From Colimorpha_A sp045543555 (GTDB lineage: Bacteria > Bacillota > Clostridia > Oscillospirales > CAG-272), in contig JAZQMQ010000016.1 in assembly GCA_045543555.1 (NCBI GenBank), forward strand, positions 1 to 64,000: a stretch of DNA of 64,000 nucleotides, read 5' to 3'. Below the pieces are notes generated by a model. It worked only from the letters and a program-made list of their open reading frames with translations, had not been told where the DNA came from and made no database searches. Below, piece by piece: positions 34,424 through 43,437 of this stretch. The position numbers and the translations under genes are program-made. Numbering within the stretch: position 1 is the stretch's first letter; each line of letters begins with the position of its first letter.

Positions 34424-35566
34424 ATGGCAAAATTTACACTTCTTAAGACCGAGGGAAAGGCTCGACGCGGAAGCTTTGAAACCGTTCACGGCACGATCCA
34501 GACCCCCGTGTTTATGAACGTCGGTACCTGTGCTGCAATAAGAGGCGGTGTTTCTACCGACGACCTTAAGCAGATCGGATGTCAGGTGGAGCTTTCCAAT
34601 ACCTACCACCTCCACATCCGTCCGGGTGACCGTCTTATCTATCAGATGGGCGGAATCCATAAGTTCTTCAATTGGGATCGCCCCGTGCTTACCGACTCGG
34701 GCGGATTTCAGGTATTCTCCCTTGCAAAGCTCCGTAAGATAAAGGAGGAGGGCGTTACCTTCAACTCCCATATCGACGGCAAAAAGATATTTATGGGACC
34801 CGAGGAATCTATGCAGATACAGTCAAACCTTGCATCTACCATTGCAATGGCGTTTGACGAGTGCGTTGAAAATCCCGCGGAATATAAGTACGCCAAGGAA
34901 TCCTGCGCCCGTACTACCCGTTGGCTCAAAAGATGTCAGGCGGAGATGGCGCGTCTTAATTCCCTCCCCGAGACCATAAATAAAAATCAGCTGCTCTTCG
35001 GTATAAATCAGGGCTGTACCTATGCGGATCTTCGTGCAGATCACATGAAGACCATTGCGGAGCTTAACTGCGACGGATATGCGATCGGAGGACTTGCAGT
35101 AGGAGAGACTGCTGAGGAAATGTATTCCACCATCGAGGTCGTTGAGCCTCATATGCCTACCGATAAGCCCCGTTACCTTATGGGTGTGGGCACTCCCCAG
35201 AATATTCTTGAAGCGGTGCGCCGCGGAGTCGATTTCTTCGACTGCGTAATGCCCAGCCGTAACGCCCGTCATGGAAATCTCTTCACTTGGGAGGGGAAGA
35301 TAACCATATTAAATCAGGCGTTCAAGCTTGATTCCCGTCCCATTTCGGAGAGCTGTAACTGTCCCGCCTGCCGTAGCTACAGCAGAGCGTATATAAGACA
35401 TCTTCTCAAGGTTGACGAAATGCTCGGAATGCGCCTTTGCGTGCTTCATAACCTATATTTTTATAACGATCTTATGCAGAAGATAAGAGATGCACTCGAT
35501 GAGGGAAGATTTGAAAGCTTCTACAGGCAGTACATTGACCGTCTCGGACAGAGAATACAGGGATGA
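34424..35566 (+). CDS. tgt: Queuine tRNA-ribosyltransferase
   Basis: 380 residues. Tgt swaps guanine-34 for preQ1 in tRNAs of the GUN group. Seen: TPVFMNVGTCAAIRGG, LSNTYHLHIRPG, LTDSGGFQVFSL, LLFGINQGCTYADLR, GYAIGGLAVGE, DCVMPSRNARHG, and the zinc site CNCPACRSYSRAYIRHL. A hairpin (GTCGGG/CCCGAC at 34392-34410) lies between mutL and tgt. The synthase gene downstream overlaps its stop by four bases. No queA gene is in the window. Confidence 0.97.
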   Translation: MAKFTLLKTEGKARRGSFETVHGTIQTPVFMNVGTCAAIRGGVSTDDLKQIGCQVELSNTYHLHIRPGDRLIYQMGGIHKFFNWDRPVLTDSGGFQVFSLAKLRKIKEEGVTFNSHIDGKKIFMGPEESMQIQSNLASTIAMAFDECVENPAEYKYAKESCARTTRWLKRCQAEMARLNSLPETINKNQLLFGINQGCTYADLRADHMKTIAELNCDGYAIGGLAVGETAEEMYSTIEVVEPHMPTDKPRYLMGVGTPQNILEAVRRGVDFFDCVMPSRNARHGNLFTWEGKITILNQAFKLDSRPISESCNCPACRSYSRAYIRHLLKVDEMLGMRLCVLHNLYFYNDLMQKIRDALDEGRFESFYRQYIDRLGQRIQG

Positions 35567-36177
35567 TAGAGTTTTTATATAAGGACGAATATCTCGCAGT
35601 GGTGATAAAGCCGGTGGGCACAATTTCAGAGGATGGAGAAGAATCCGTACCATCCCTTATACGAGAAGCGATACGTGACGAGAACGCCTACGTCGGCGTT
35701 GTTCACCGTCTTGATAAGGGCGTGGGAGGACTTATGGTCTATTCTCTCCGCTCCGACGTTACTCCGAAGCTTATGGAGGCTCTTTCCTCTCCCGATGCGG
35801 GTAAGGAATACGTTGCTAAGCTTGTTGCTATACCCGAAAAGGGCGAGGATATTCTGACCGACCTTCTCTATCATGATCGCGCAAAAAACAAGACCTACGT
35901 CGTTAAGCGCAAACGCGGAGGCGTAAAGGAAGCCAGGCTTTCCTACAAGGTCGTCTCTGTAGACGAAAAGGGCAGAGCTACAGTTTTCGTGAAGCTCTAT
36001 ACGGGAAGAACGCACCAGATAAGAGCACAGTTTGCCTCCCGCGGACTTTCCCTTGTAGGAGATGCGCGGTACGGCGGGGGCAAGGGCGAGATCTCGCTTT
36101 ATTCAAGAAAGCTGACCTTCGTTCACCCCGTAACGAAAAAAGTGCTGACCTTTGAGAGCGAAAAGGTGTTTGTTTGA
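35563..36177 (+). CDS. RluA-family RNA pseudouridine synthase
   Basis: 204 residues, short for RluA enzymes (usually about 300), because the S4-like N-terminal domain is absent. Seen: the catalytic Asp in GVVHRLDKGVGGLMVYS (the usual TSG reads VGG), AKNKTYVVKRKR, KLYTGRTHQIRAQFASRG and GDARYGGG. The substrate RNA is not determined. It overlaps the tgt stop and is closed by a terminator. Confidence 0.9.
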   Translation: MIEFLYKDEYLAVVIKPVGTISEDGEESVPSLIREAIRDENAYVGVVHRLDKGVGGLMVYSLRSDVTPKLMEALSSPDAGKEYVAKLVAIPEKGEDILTDLLYHDRAKNKTYVVKRKRGGVKEARLSYKVVSVDEKGRATVFVKLYTGRTHQIRAQFASRGLSLVGDARYGGGKGEISLYSRKLTFVHPVTKKVLTFESEKVFV

Positions 36178-36206
36178 TGAAAAATTTAAAATTCTATACA
36201 GTATTT

Positions 36207-36236
36207 AGGCGAGCACTATAACGCTCGCCTTTTTAT
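36207..36236 (+). terminator. Intrinsic terminator
   Basis: AGGCGAGC (36207-36214) pairs with GCTCGCCT (36223-36230), followed by TTTTATTA. It lies directly before the convergent ATPase gene. Confidence 0.85.
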
Positions 36237-37273
36237 TATCCCAAAACCGATGAAATGAATTCCTCCGTCATATCGTTTAAGGAAACGTAATCCATTGCTT
36301 CCGAATATATGTTTTCAAGCTTAAAATGGTGTTTTTTAGCCTCATTTAGCTCAATTTCTGCGGAGGTCATTATTTCTTCCTTTAAATATTTCAAAAACCT
36401 TAACTTATGCTTTATTACAGAGTATTCGTCCTTGATTATGAATCTTTCGGTATTTAATATTTTGCCCGAGGATGATAAGGTGAATGCGGTTTTTGATTCC
36501 GGAAGAAATATTGCATCAATTCTCATAAGCGGGTCGTACGAGAACTGTGCCTTAAGCTTTTTTTCTCTTGCTTCGCTTAAAATAATATCAAAAATCATCG
36601 AGGAAACGCCGCGTTTATCAACTATGGAATACAGCATTTCCGAATCGTCTTCAAAGGTATTAAGCATGCTTTTTCCATTCATTCCAACGGCGCTGATCTG
36701 CATGTTTTGCGCATTATAACCGTTGCCGTTTTTTATTGTCGCCATAATGCGCTTGATTGCTTTTTTTGCCTTAAGCTGATCAAAGCAGAGACTGAGCCGG
36801 GCTTCCTCCTCATCTCGTATAATTGAAGCCGCTTTGAAATGACGGTAAGCTGAGGAAAAGCAAGCGTTTTTCATTTTGATCTGTTTTTCAACTTCATTTT
36901 TACATTCCTTCAAAAAAGAAGAATTCCAGAATCTCCCCAGATCAATAAGCTCTTCCTTGATCCCGGGACAGCTCGGTTCAATTTTGTGGGGAGGCGTTCC
37001 GTCAGCAATACCCAAGGATAATTGTCGGATAACGACGGCGTCCAGGGACGATGGGTCTGATGAGCAATAGTATTTTTCGGTGGAATATCCGAGAAAAGCT
37101 GCACGACGGGCAAGCTCCTTCATAAAGGTGGATTTGCCGGTACCGGGCCCGCCCTTGATTATGTATAGCTTATTTAATTCGTTTAAACGGTTATCTGCAC
37201 AGTTTATAAATCCCAAACAGGTATTTGCACCAATGTAATAGCTTTGATCAGTCGCTTTGTGAAGTTCGGGCAT
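36236..37273 (-). CDS. P-loop ATPase, PRK06851-like
   Basis: 345 residues. Seen: Walker A IIKGGPGTGKSTFMKELAR near residues 38-56, then YYCSSDPSSLDAVVI, IADGTPPHKIEPSCPGIKEE and IDLGRFWN, blocks typical of the PRK06851 family of clostridial ATPases. The first half matches the family well. The second half looks like a degenerate repeat (SSMIFDIILSEAR, DAIFLPESKT). The function is unknown. AAAGGTCAGG precedes the ATG. It is a single gene convergent with the RluA-type gene. Confidence 0.8.
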   Translation of the reverse strand: MPELHKATDQSYYIGANTCLGFINCADNRLNELNKLYIIKGGPGTGKSTFMKELARRAAFLGYSTEKYYCSSDPSSLDAVVIRQLSLGIADGTPPHKIEPSCPGIKEELIDLGRFWNSSFLKECKNEVEKQIKMKNACFSSAYRHFKAASIIRDEEEARLSLCFDQLKAKKAIKRIMATIKNGNGYNAQNMQISAVGMNGKSMLNTFEDDSEMLYSIVDKRGVSSMIFDIILSEAREKKLKAQFSYDPLMRIDAIFLPESKTAFTLSSSGKILNTERFIIKDEYSVIKHKLRFLKYLKEEIMTSAEIELNEAKKHHFKLENIYSEAMDYVSLNDMTEEFISSVLG

Positions 37274-37385
37274 ATAATTACCTGACCTTTCAATAATATG
37301 TTTTACAGTACATACTATGCATATGAAAAATTATTGTTAAAAAGTTCAGGTAATTTAGTGCAAAAACGAGTACGAAATAAAAAAA

Positions 37386-37408
37386 TCACGCCGAAAATTT
37401 CGGCGTGA
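37386..37408 (-). terminator. Terminator of murA
   Basis: TCACGCCGA (37386-37394) pairs with TCGGCGTGA (37400-37408). On the minus strand TTTTTTTATTTCG follows. It lies just past the murA stop. Confidence 0.85.
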
Positions 37409-37412
37409 AATA

Positions 37413-38705
37413 TCAGTTTGCTTTGCTTAATGGCCGATCATCGTCGGGGACTGTCACCTTTTTTATGTCTGCGCCGACCATACGAAGCTTGCCGCATATG
37501 TCGTCGTAGCCACGCTCGATGTGGTGGATGTCTTCAATGTAGGTGGTTCCCGACGTTGCAAGACCTGCCAGAACCATTGCAGCACCGGCACGTAGGTCAA
37601 CAGCCTTGATGGTGGCAGGAGAGAGCTTTTCAACTCCCTCTATAACCGCTGTGCGTCCGTCTACCTTGACGTTTGCTCCCATTCGCTTAAGCTCCTCAAA
37701 ATATCTGAAGCGGTTGTCGTAAACGCCCTCTGAAAGACAGCTTACGCCATTTGCTATGCTTAGAAGCAAGCCCATTTGAGGTTGCATATCGGTTGGGAAT
37801 CCGGGATATGGCATTGTTTTTACATTTACGCGGTTAAGGGCGCCCTGATATGTTACCGTGATCTCGTCGTCACCGTCCTCAACCTTCACGCCCATTTCAA
37901 CAAGCTTTGCGGTTATTGATTCAAGATGCTTGGGAATGACGTTTGTGATCTTGAGACAGCCCTTAGTTGCTGCCGCTGCCAGCATATACGTCCCTGCTTC
38001 AATCATGTCGGGAATGATAGCATAGGTGCAACCGTGGAGACGATCAACTCCCTTGATCTTGATAGTGTCGGTTCCCGCACCGCTTATCTTGGCTCCGCAG
38101 GAGTTTAAGAAGTTTGCAAGGTCAACTATATGGGGCTCACGGGCCGCGTTTTCAATTATCGTTGTGCCCTCTGCCTTAACTGCGGCGAGCATTACGTTCA
38201 TTGTTCCTCCGACAGTGATGACGTCGAAAAAGATATTGCTTGCTTTGATTCCGTCCTTGGCGACAACTTCTACGTAACCGCCCTCAACACTTACTTCGGC
38301 TCCCAAAGCTTCAAAGCCCTTTATGTGCTGATCGATCGGTCGTACGCCAAAATCACATCCGCCGGGGTATCCTACGTAGGCTCTTCCGAATCTGCCGAGC
38401 TCTGCTCCGAGCAGATAGTAGGACGCTCTCATCTTTCGAACAAGCTCGATCGGAGCTGTACCGCCAACCGCGAAGGTTGAATCGATCTCAACGGTGTTAC
38501 GATTGAGCATCTTTACCGAAAGTCCCATTGTCTTAAGTATCTTAAGCGAGAGACTTACGTCATCGATTTCGGGAAGGTTTTCTATTATGCATTTGTCTTC
38601 GACGAGAAGGCATCCCATGAGAATCGGGAGAGCGGCATTTTTCATTCCGCTTACCTCGATAGACCCACGCAGAGGCGTTCCACCGGTAATTACTATTCTA
38701 TCCAT
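37413..38705 (-). CDS. murA: UDP-N-acetylglucosamine 1-carboxyvinyltransferase
   Basis: 430 residues. MurA joins enolpyruvate to UDP-GlcNAc, the first committed step of peptidoglycan synthesis. Seen: EVSGMKNAALPILMGCL with the Lys-Asn pair, the active-site loop YPGGCDFGVRPIDQHI whose Cys reacts with PEP and is the fosfomycin target, IPDMIEAGTYMLAAA, and DLRAGAAMVLAGL. AAGGTG precedes the ATG. Clostridia usually carry two murA genes; only this one is in the window. Confidence 0.97.
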   Translation of the reverse strand: MDRIVITGGTPLRGSIEVSGMKNAALPILMGCLLVEDKCIIENLPEIDDVSLSLKILKTMGLSVKMLNRNTVEIDSTFAVGGTAPIELVRKMRASYYLLGAELGRFGRAYVGYPGGCDFGVRPIDQHIKGFEALGAEVSVEGGYVEVVAKDGIKASNIFFDVITVGGTMNVMLAAVKAEGTTIIENAAREPHIVDLANFLNSCGAKISGAGTDTIKIKGVDRLHGCTYAIIPDMIEAGTYMLAAAATKGCLKITNVIPKHLESITAKLVEMGVKVEDGDDEITVTYQGALNRVNVKTMPYPGFPTDMQPQMGLLLSIANGVSCLSEGVYDNRFRYFEELKRMGANVKVDGRTAVIEGVEKLSPATIKAVDLRAGAAMVLAGLATSGTTYIEDIHHIERGYDDICGKLRMVGADIKKVTVPDDDRPLSKAN

Positions 38706-38908
38706 TTTTATATAAACACCTTTTCTTTATCGTTATTAGTAAAAGGCATAGTTTCCTATCCTACCTATTATAGCACATTAACTGAAGAAATAAAAGAACA
38801 ATTTGTAAAAAATAAAAATTTTTTTATCATTATGTGTTCAATATTCACTTATGTAAGAGAAATAATGGTACAATTTCATTATATGAGGTTTAAATAGATG
38901 TGTTAATC

Positions 38909-39349
38909 CTATTGTTTGAGAACCGAATTTACATATTTGCCTGTTTCAAGCCCGAGCCGTATGACAAGCGCTGCCGCATTGAACGAGCACAATAAGATCA
39001 CGCTTTGCCTTAAATATACTGCGGTGTAGAATGGTGCTACATCGAAAATGTAGTCTAATGGGAAAATGCTGGTCACAAAAAACACCATAGCGGATACGAG
39101 AGCGAAGGTGCCGAAGTATCCAATGGCAAATGCCGATGAGCCCGTTTTCATAAATACGGTTTTTTCAAGAATAAGATATGTTACGGCGGAAACAAGCGAA
39201 AGGATCAGCATTGCTATGGTTGACGCAGGAACGTTATTCATTTCGCTGAAGAGGATTGCCGAAAGAGAATAGGCAACCGAGCAGAAAAAGGCGCAAACAC
39301 CTGCACCCGTAAAGCCGTTTTTTGTGCGATTGACATTACGTTCTAACAT
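38909..39349 (-). CDS. Membrane protein of unknown function
   Basis: 146 residues with four predicted membrane segments (about 17-35, 43-62, 72-95 and 112-135). The first turn reads TKNGFTGAGVCAFFCSVAYS. No family is recognised. The upstream region is AT-rich. The gene stands alone between murA and the tRNA, and the gap 38706-38908 is AT-rich with no gene visible. It may be a transporter subunit or accessory protein, but nothing in the sequence decides that. Confidence 0.7.
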   Translation of the reverse strand: MLERNVNRTKNGFTGAGVCAFFCSVAYSLSAILFSEMNNVPASTIAMLILSLVSAVTYLILEKTVFMKTGSSAFAIGYFGTFALVSAMVFFVTSIFPLDYIFDVAPFYTAVYLRQSVILLCSFNAAALVIRLGLETGKYVNSVLKQ

Positions 39350-39509
39350 TATTGCGTACCTTCCGTCGTTTCTTGTTATATTATAGCACTTTTAAAATAT
39401 TTATGCAACCTAATATTCATTATCTTCTGATATTTTTTGAAAATAATCTTGTCGACGGAAGAAAAATGCGGTATAATAGAATAGGTCAATGGTGTTTGTG
39501 TGAGTTTGT

Positions 39510-39580
39510 TAGGGGCGGATAAAAACAGCTTGATTGTTGGTCTGGTATTGAACGGCGGGAGCAAGCCTCCGCCCTACGCA
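39510..39580. repeat. Palindromic GC-rich element (dispersed-repeat type)
   Basis: TTAGGGGCGGA near 39510 and TCCGCCCTACG near 39566 are near-inverted ends. Inside the right end GGCGGGAGC and GCCTCCGCC form a hairpin. The block is GC-rich in an AT-rich gap and looks like a short intergenic palindromic repeat or MITE-like relic. Only one copy is in the window, so dispersal is not shown. Confidence 0.4.
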
Positions 39581-39585
39581 CATAA

Positions 39586-39613
39586 TAAAAACGCCCCTCG
39601 AAAGAGAGACGTT
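39586..39613 (-). terminator. Terminator of the tRNA gene
   Basis: On the minus strand AACGTCTCT pairs with AGGGGCGTT (two G-U pairs), followed by TTTTATTA. It follows the tRNA 3' end directly. Confidence 0.75.
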
Positions 39614-39614
39614 T

Positions 39615-39690
39615 TGGAGCTGGTAATGTGACTCGAACACACGACCTGCTGATTACGAATCAGCTGCACTACCGACTGTGCTATACCAGC
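39615..39690 (-). tRNA. tRNA-Thr (CGT)
   Basis: A 76-base cloverleaf on the minus strand. The acceptor stem GCTGGTA pairs with TACCAGC, followed by T and an encoded CCA. The anticodon stem-loop is GCTGA-TTCGTAA-TCAGC, giving anticodon CGT, which reads ACG. The T-arm contains TTCGAGT. It stands alone with its own promoter and terminator. Confidence 0.95.
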
Positions 39691-39700
39691 GGACTTAATT

Positions 39701-39729
39701 ACTATACCACAATCGTGGATTTTTGTCAA
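39701..39729 (-). promoter_or_regulatory. Sigma-A promoter of tRNA-Thr
   Basis: On the minus strand TTGACA (39724-39729), a 17-base spacer, and TATAGT (39701-39706), about 10 bases before the tRNA 5' end. Confidence 0.8.
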
Positions 39730-39761
39730 GAGAAATTTTATAACCGTTCAAAGGAAAAGAT

Positions 39762-40637
39762 ATGAAACTGACATCACTTAACGAAGTAAAAAATATAATG
39801 GAGAAGCACGGACTGCGCTTTAATAAGGGCTATGGTCAGAACTTTCTGATAAATGAAGCAGTACCGAAGCGAATTGCGGCGGAGTGCGGTGCGGAAAGCG
39901 AATCGGGTATACTTGAGATAGGCCCCGGAATAGGAACTTTGTCATATGAGCTTTGCAGCCTTTACAAAAAGGTCGTCGCGGTGGAGATAGATTCGTCGCT
40001 CATTCCCGCTCTTGGGGAGACGATGGCGGAATTTGACAATTTTAAGGTCATAAATGCAGATGTACTTAAGGTCGACCTTCCGGCGCTTATAAGGGATGAA
40101 TTCGGTGATATGCCCGTTACGGTCTGCGCAAATCTTCCGTACTACATAACGACCCCGATCATAATGGGTCTGCTTGAATCGGGCTGTAAATTCGATAACA
40201 TCACCGTAATGATACAGAAGGAGGTCGCGCTCCGCCTTTGTGCCAATGCGGGTGAGGGTGATTACGGCGCGGTTACCGCGTCGGTCAACCGTTACGGAAG
40301 CGTAAGCAGGCTGTTTAACGTCTCGGCGGGAAGCTTTGTTCCCGCGCCGAAGGTCGATTCCGCGGTTATCAGAATTCAGGTCGATGAGGAAAGAAAATAT
40401 ACCGTCATCGACGAAAATATGATGACGAGAGTAATAAGAGGAGCGTTTGCACAGAGAAGAAAGACGCTTGTAAACTCGCTTTCTTCAGAATTTTCGGAGC
40501 TGGGCAAGGACGAGCTTACCGAGGCTGTTGTAAAATGCGGCTATAGGGCTGATATCAGAGGCGAAAAGCTCGATATCCCCGATTTTGCGAAGCTGTCCGA
40601 TGCAATAACAGAAATAAAAAACACAAAAAAGAGGTAA
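39762..40637 (+). CDS. rsmA: 16S rRNA dimethyladenosine transferase
   Basis: 291 residues. RsmA (KsgA) dimethylates two adjacent adenosines in helix 45 of 16S rRNA. Seen: GYGQNFLINEAV, the SAM motif ILEIGPGIGTLSYEL, VVAVEIDSSLIPAL, the NLPYYITTPI motif IV, VALRLCANAGEGDYGA, and AFAQRRKTLVNSL. AAAGGAAAAG precedes the ATG. It is followed after 4 bases by an HD-domain gene. Confidence 0.96.
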   Translation: MKLTSLNEVKNIMEKHGLRFNKGYGQNFLINEAVPKRIAAECGAESESGILEIGPGIGTLSYELCSLYKKVVAVEIDSSLIPALGETMAEFDNFKVINADVLKVDLPALIRDEFGDMPVTVCANLPYYITTPIIMGLLESGCKFDNITVMIQKEVALRLCANAGEGDYGAVTASVNRYGSVSRLFNVSAGSFVPAPKVDSAVIRIQVDEERKYTVIDENMMTRVIRGAFAQRRKTLVNSLSSEFSELGKDELTEAVVKCGYRADIRGEKLDIPDFAKLSDAITEIKNTKKR

Positions 40638-40641
40638 GATA

Positions 40642-41223
40642 ATGACACACAGAGAACGCTTTAAGGAGCTTTATTTTTCGCTGATCAAGCGCGAGGGCGC
40701 GGATAAGCTTTACGATTATTTGACTTCAACGGGTGACTTTTTAACAGCCCCCGCGAGTACTCGTTTTCATCTTTCATACGAGGGCGGTCTGCTTGAGCAT
40801 AGCTTGAACGTTTATGATTGCCTGAACGATTATCTTAACAGAGCAAGAGTCAAAGAAACCTATGGAATGGAGTATTCCCCCGAAACTATCGCGATTGTTT
40901 CGCTTCTGCACGACGTTTGTAAGGTCGGCTGCTACAAAAAGGGAAGCAGAAACGTAAAAAACGCAAACGGAGTGTGGGAGAGCGTGCCTACCTATGAATT
41001 TGAGGATAAGCTGCCCTACGGTCACGGTGAAAAGAGCGTTTATATTATATCCGGCTATATGAAGCTCACACGCGAGGAAGCGTTTGCCATCCGTTATCAT
41101 ATGGGCTTCTCGGGCACCGACGACGTAAGAAACGTGTCTACAGCATTTGAAATGTTCCCGCTCGCATACGCTCTGTCGGTAGCCGACAGCGAAGCGACGT
41201 TCTTTATTGAGAGTAAGAAATAA
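40642..41223 (+). CDS. HD domain protein
   Basis: 193 residues. Seen: the HD metal motif as HLSYEGGLLEHSLNVYD, VSLLHDVCKVGCYKK, KLPYGHGEKSVYIIS, and RYHMGFSG, ordered as in HD phosphohydrolases. The family often acts on nucleotides or RNA ends, but the substrate here is unknown. It starts 4 bases after rsmA and shares its transcript, closed by a terminator. Confidence 0.85.
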   Translation: MTHRERFKELYFSLIKREGADKLYDYLTSTGDFLTAPASTRFHLSYEGGLLEHSLNVYDCLNDYLNRARVKETYGMEYSPETIAIVSLLHDVCKVGCYKKGSRNVKNANGVWESVPTYEFEDKLPYGHGEKSVYIISGYMKLTREEAFAIRYHMGFSGTDDVRNVSTAFEMFPLAYALSVADSEATFFIESKK

Positions 41224-41241
41224 TTGATCATATGAAAATCG

Positions 41242-41270
41242 GCACAGACTTTTTGTCTGTGCTTTTTTGT
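41242..41270 (+). terminator. Terminator of rsmA-HD operon
   Basis: GCACAGAC (41242-41249) pairs with GTCTGTGC (41255-41262), followed by TTTTTTG. Confidence 0.9.
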
Positions 41271-41328
41271 AACAAATTGTGGAAAATATTGTCTTAATAG
41301 GTGAAGGACAAAAAATGGAGGTCTTGGA

Positions 41329-41886
41329 GTGGACGACAAAGGAATAATCAACCTGTTTTTTGCTCGTTCAGACAAGGCTATCGACGAGCTTGATAAGAAA
41401 TACGGAAAGATATGCAAGTCTGTTGCGGAAAACGTACTGTCGGACAAACGTGATGCTGAGGAATGTGTAAATGAGGCGTATCTTCAGCTTTGGAATAAGA
41501 TACCGCCTGTCACACCTGCGTCGCTTTCCGCGTATTTACTGAAGGCGGTGCGTAATATTTCTATCAACCGTCACCTTCATAATAACGTCGAAAAAAGAAG
41601 GGGGAATTACGCGTTGTGCATTGATGAGCTGTCGGAGACGGTGGCGGTATCACAGAGCATTGCGGAAGACATTTCCGAGAAGGAGCTTACCTCGTACATA
41701 AACGAGTTTCTCGGTACACTTGACAAGATGAGCAGGGTAATATTCGTTCGCCGTTTCTGGTATATGGACTCTTACGAAAGCATCGCCAAGGTGCTTGGCA
41801 TAAAAGAGGGAGCGGTACGAACAAGGCTTTCGAGAACGAGGGCAAAGCTCAAGATATTTTTGGACGAAAGAGGTGTTGCAATATGA
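41329..41886 (+). CDS. ECF-type sigma factor
   Basis: 185 residues. Seen: region 2 (AEECVNEAYLQLWNKIPP, AYLLKAVRNISINRHLH) and region 4 (LDKMSRVIFVRRFWYMDSYE, IAKVLGIKEGAVRTRLSRTR). The start is GTG at 41329 after GGAGG. Its stop overlaps the start of a single-span protein gene (ATGA), the usual layout of an ECF sigma factor with its anti-sigma factor. The target promoters are unknown. Confidence 0.9.
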   Translation: MDDKGIINLFFARSDKAIDELDKKYGKICKSVAENVLSDKRDAEECVNEAYLQLWNKIPPVTPASLSAYLLKAVRNISINRHLHNNVEKRRGNYALCIDELSETVAVSQSIAEDISEKELTSYINEFLGTLDKMSRVIFVRRFWYMDSYESIAKVLGIKEGAVRTRLSRTRAKLKIFLDERGVAI

Positions 41887-42863
41887 ACGGCGATCGTTTG
41901 ATGACCGCACTTCAGGGGATAGACGATAAATACTTGGAAGAAGCCTGTGTTTTAATTGGAATCGGTAATGAAGTAATATTAAAATTCGCGTCGAAAGAGC
42001 AGTCGTGTACCGTTGATGTTACACGCTCGGCAACAAAAAATACGGGTATACACATTGTACTGCCAACGGCAGCATGTTTGATGGTTATTTGCAGTATTAT
42101 ATTTGCTGTTGTTTCAAATACATTAAAAAATGAAAGACCGAAACCAGTTTATACCGATGATAGCACAGTGATATCAACAGAGCAGTTGAGCACCGAGGAT
42201 ATCAATAAGCAACTACCTTATCGTTATCCTAACGATTCGAATAGTACTTCTCTGCTTCTTCTCAAGCCTATGGAGATTGTCGGTGAGTATTCGAATCAAT
42301 ATTACGAAAACGGTAATAAGGATAAAGGTAATAAAAGTATAAGACAGTATTTGATTGTCAAAGCGGAGATCATGACAGATTATTATAATCATATATCGGA
42401 AGGAACAGAAATATTTATAGCATTTCGATTGAATTATTTGAGTGAAGTGGGAGATATATCTATAGATAAAGCGGGAGATATAACTATAGATCCGAAAGAA
42501 TTCGGTGAAGTTATTTTGAATCTGGACTGTTTTATTTATTATATAGATGACTTGCGTAATGATACTCTGTATGAGGGCTTGAATGGTGGGAAGGTAGACG
42601 ACGAGCTTGTAAGCTTTGAAAACATATCGTTTTACTCGCCTAAGCACGATGAAATGATCCCGTTTGTCAATGGTATTACTGATTATCGGGGAATTCAAGC
42701 ATTGCTTGACAAAAACAGAGTTAATCGTCATTTGGAGGACATGTTTAAACGTATCTTAAACAGCGACTTTTCGATATCGCAAGGCTGTGTTATGGATGAA
42801 GCAATAGAAACCGTGAAAAAATTAATTGAGCTTAAGCTCTTTGGAGGTATATATGAGAAATAG
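41883..42863 (+). CDS. Anti-sigma-like membrane protein
   Basis: 326 residues. Seen: a short cytoplasmic N-terminus (MNGDRLMTALQGIDDKYLEE, as in Clostridia anti-sigma proteins), one membrane segment (IHIVLPTAACLMVICSIIF) near residue 60-80, and an extracellular part of about 240 residues with no recognised domain, rich in Tyr, Asp and Asn. It overlaps the ECF gene by four bases. The anti-sigma role is inferred from layout and the N-terminus. It is AT-richer than its neighbours. Confidence 0.75.
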   Translation: MNGDRLMTALQGIDDKYLEEACVLIGIGNEVILKFASKEQSCTVDVTRSATKNTGIHIVLPTAACLMVICSIIFAVVSNTLKNERPKPVYTDDSTVISTEQLSTEDINKQLPYRYPNDSNSTSLLLLKPMEIVGEYSNQYYENGNKDKGNKSIRQYLIVKAEIMTDYYNHISEGTEIFIAFRLNYLSEVGDISIDKAGDITIDPKEFGEVILNLDCFIYYIDDLRNDTLYEGLNGGKVDDELVSFENISFYSPKHDEMIPFVNGITDYRGIQALLDKNRVNRHLEDMFKRILNSDFSISQGCVMDEAIETVKKLIELKLFGGIYEK

Positions 42864-43261
42864 AAGAGTATAAGTGCTTGAATATTCAAGGAGATGATGT
42901 AACGATTCTCTCGAATGGGGTAAATATAACTTTATGGAATGACAGTGGAACAAACGAGCAGAAGTGGTTAGTATCAAGATTGGATACAGAAGTATATATT
43001 AGATCTGTTATTGATCAATTATATGGTTTAAATGTATACCGTTCCGGGAATCCGTATAATTGCAATGTTTATGAAATAATTGGGAATGAAACGGATGCAC
43101 AAATTGATATAATTCAAGCCAGCACAGGGAATTATTAGATAAAACTACACAATTACGAGTTATATTTGACTGTTGGATCATCAGCAAACGGTGCGAATGT
43201 GTATTGGTCGCCAAATAACGGGAGTAGCTATCAACTTTGGTCGTTTACGCTACTCGATTAA
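42853..43261 (+). pseudogene. Ricin-lectin-like protein, broken
   Basis: GGAGG at 42844 precedes ATG 42853, but that frame stops after six codons. The adjacent frame is open from 42857 and reads EEYKCLNIQGDD, ITLWNDSGTNEQKWLVS and YGLNVYRSGN, then TAG at 43136, then in the same frame YLTVGSSANGANVYW and YQLWSFTLLD to TAA at 43259-43261. The N-xx-xW and QLWSF repeats are those of ricin-type beta-trefoil lectins. So one frameshift and one nonsense codon have broken it. It lies directly after the anti-sigma gene. Confidence 0.75.
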
Positions 43262-43341
43262 TTGGTATATCTTATCCGTAATTTTGCGCATTTATCGAAA
43301 ACTATCGGTTAGTTTAGCCAATTGATTAAATAATATCGGAG

Positions 43342-43393
43342 CACACATAAAAGCAGGAAGAGATAATTTTCTCCCCCTGCTTTTTTATGTGTC
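43342..43393. terminator. Terminator between the broken lectin gene and folC
   Basis: CACATAA plus AGCAGG (43344-43357) pair with CCTGC plus TTTTTATGTG (43376-43391). T-runs lie on both strands. The rest of 43262-43437 holds nothing else that I can see. Confidence 0.75.
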
Positions 43394-43437
43394 TGTTTTT
43401 GTGTATTAAACGAATTTATTAAAATTTCGGCTCTTTT

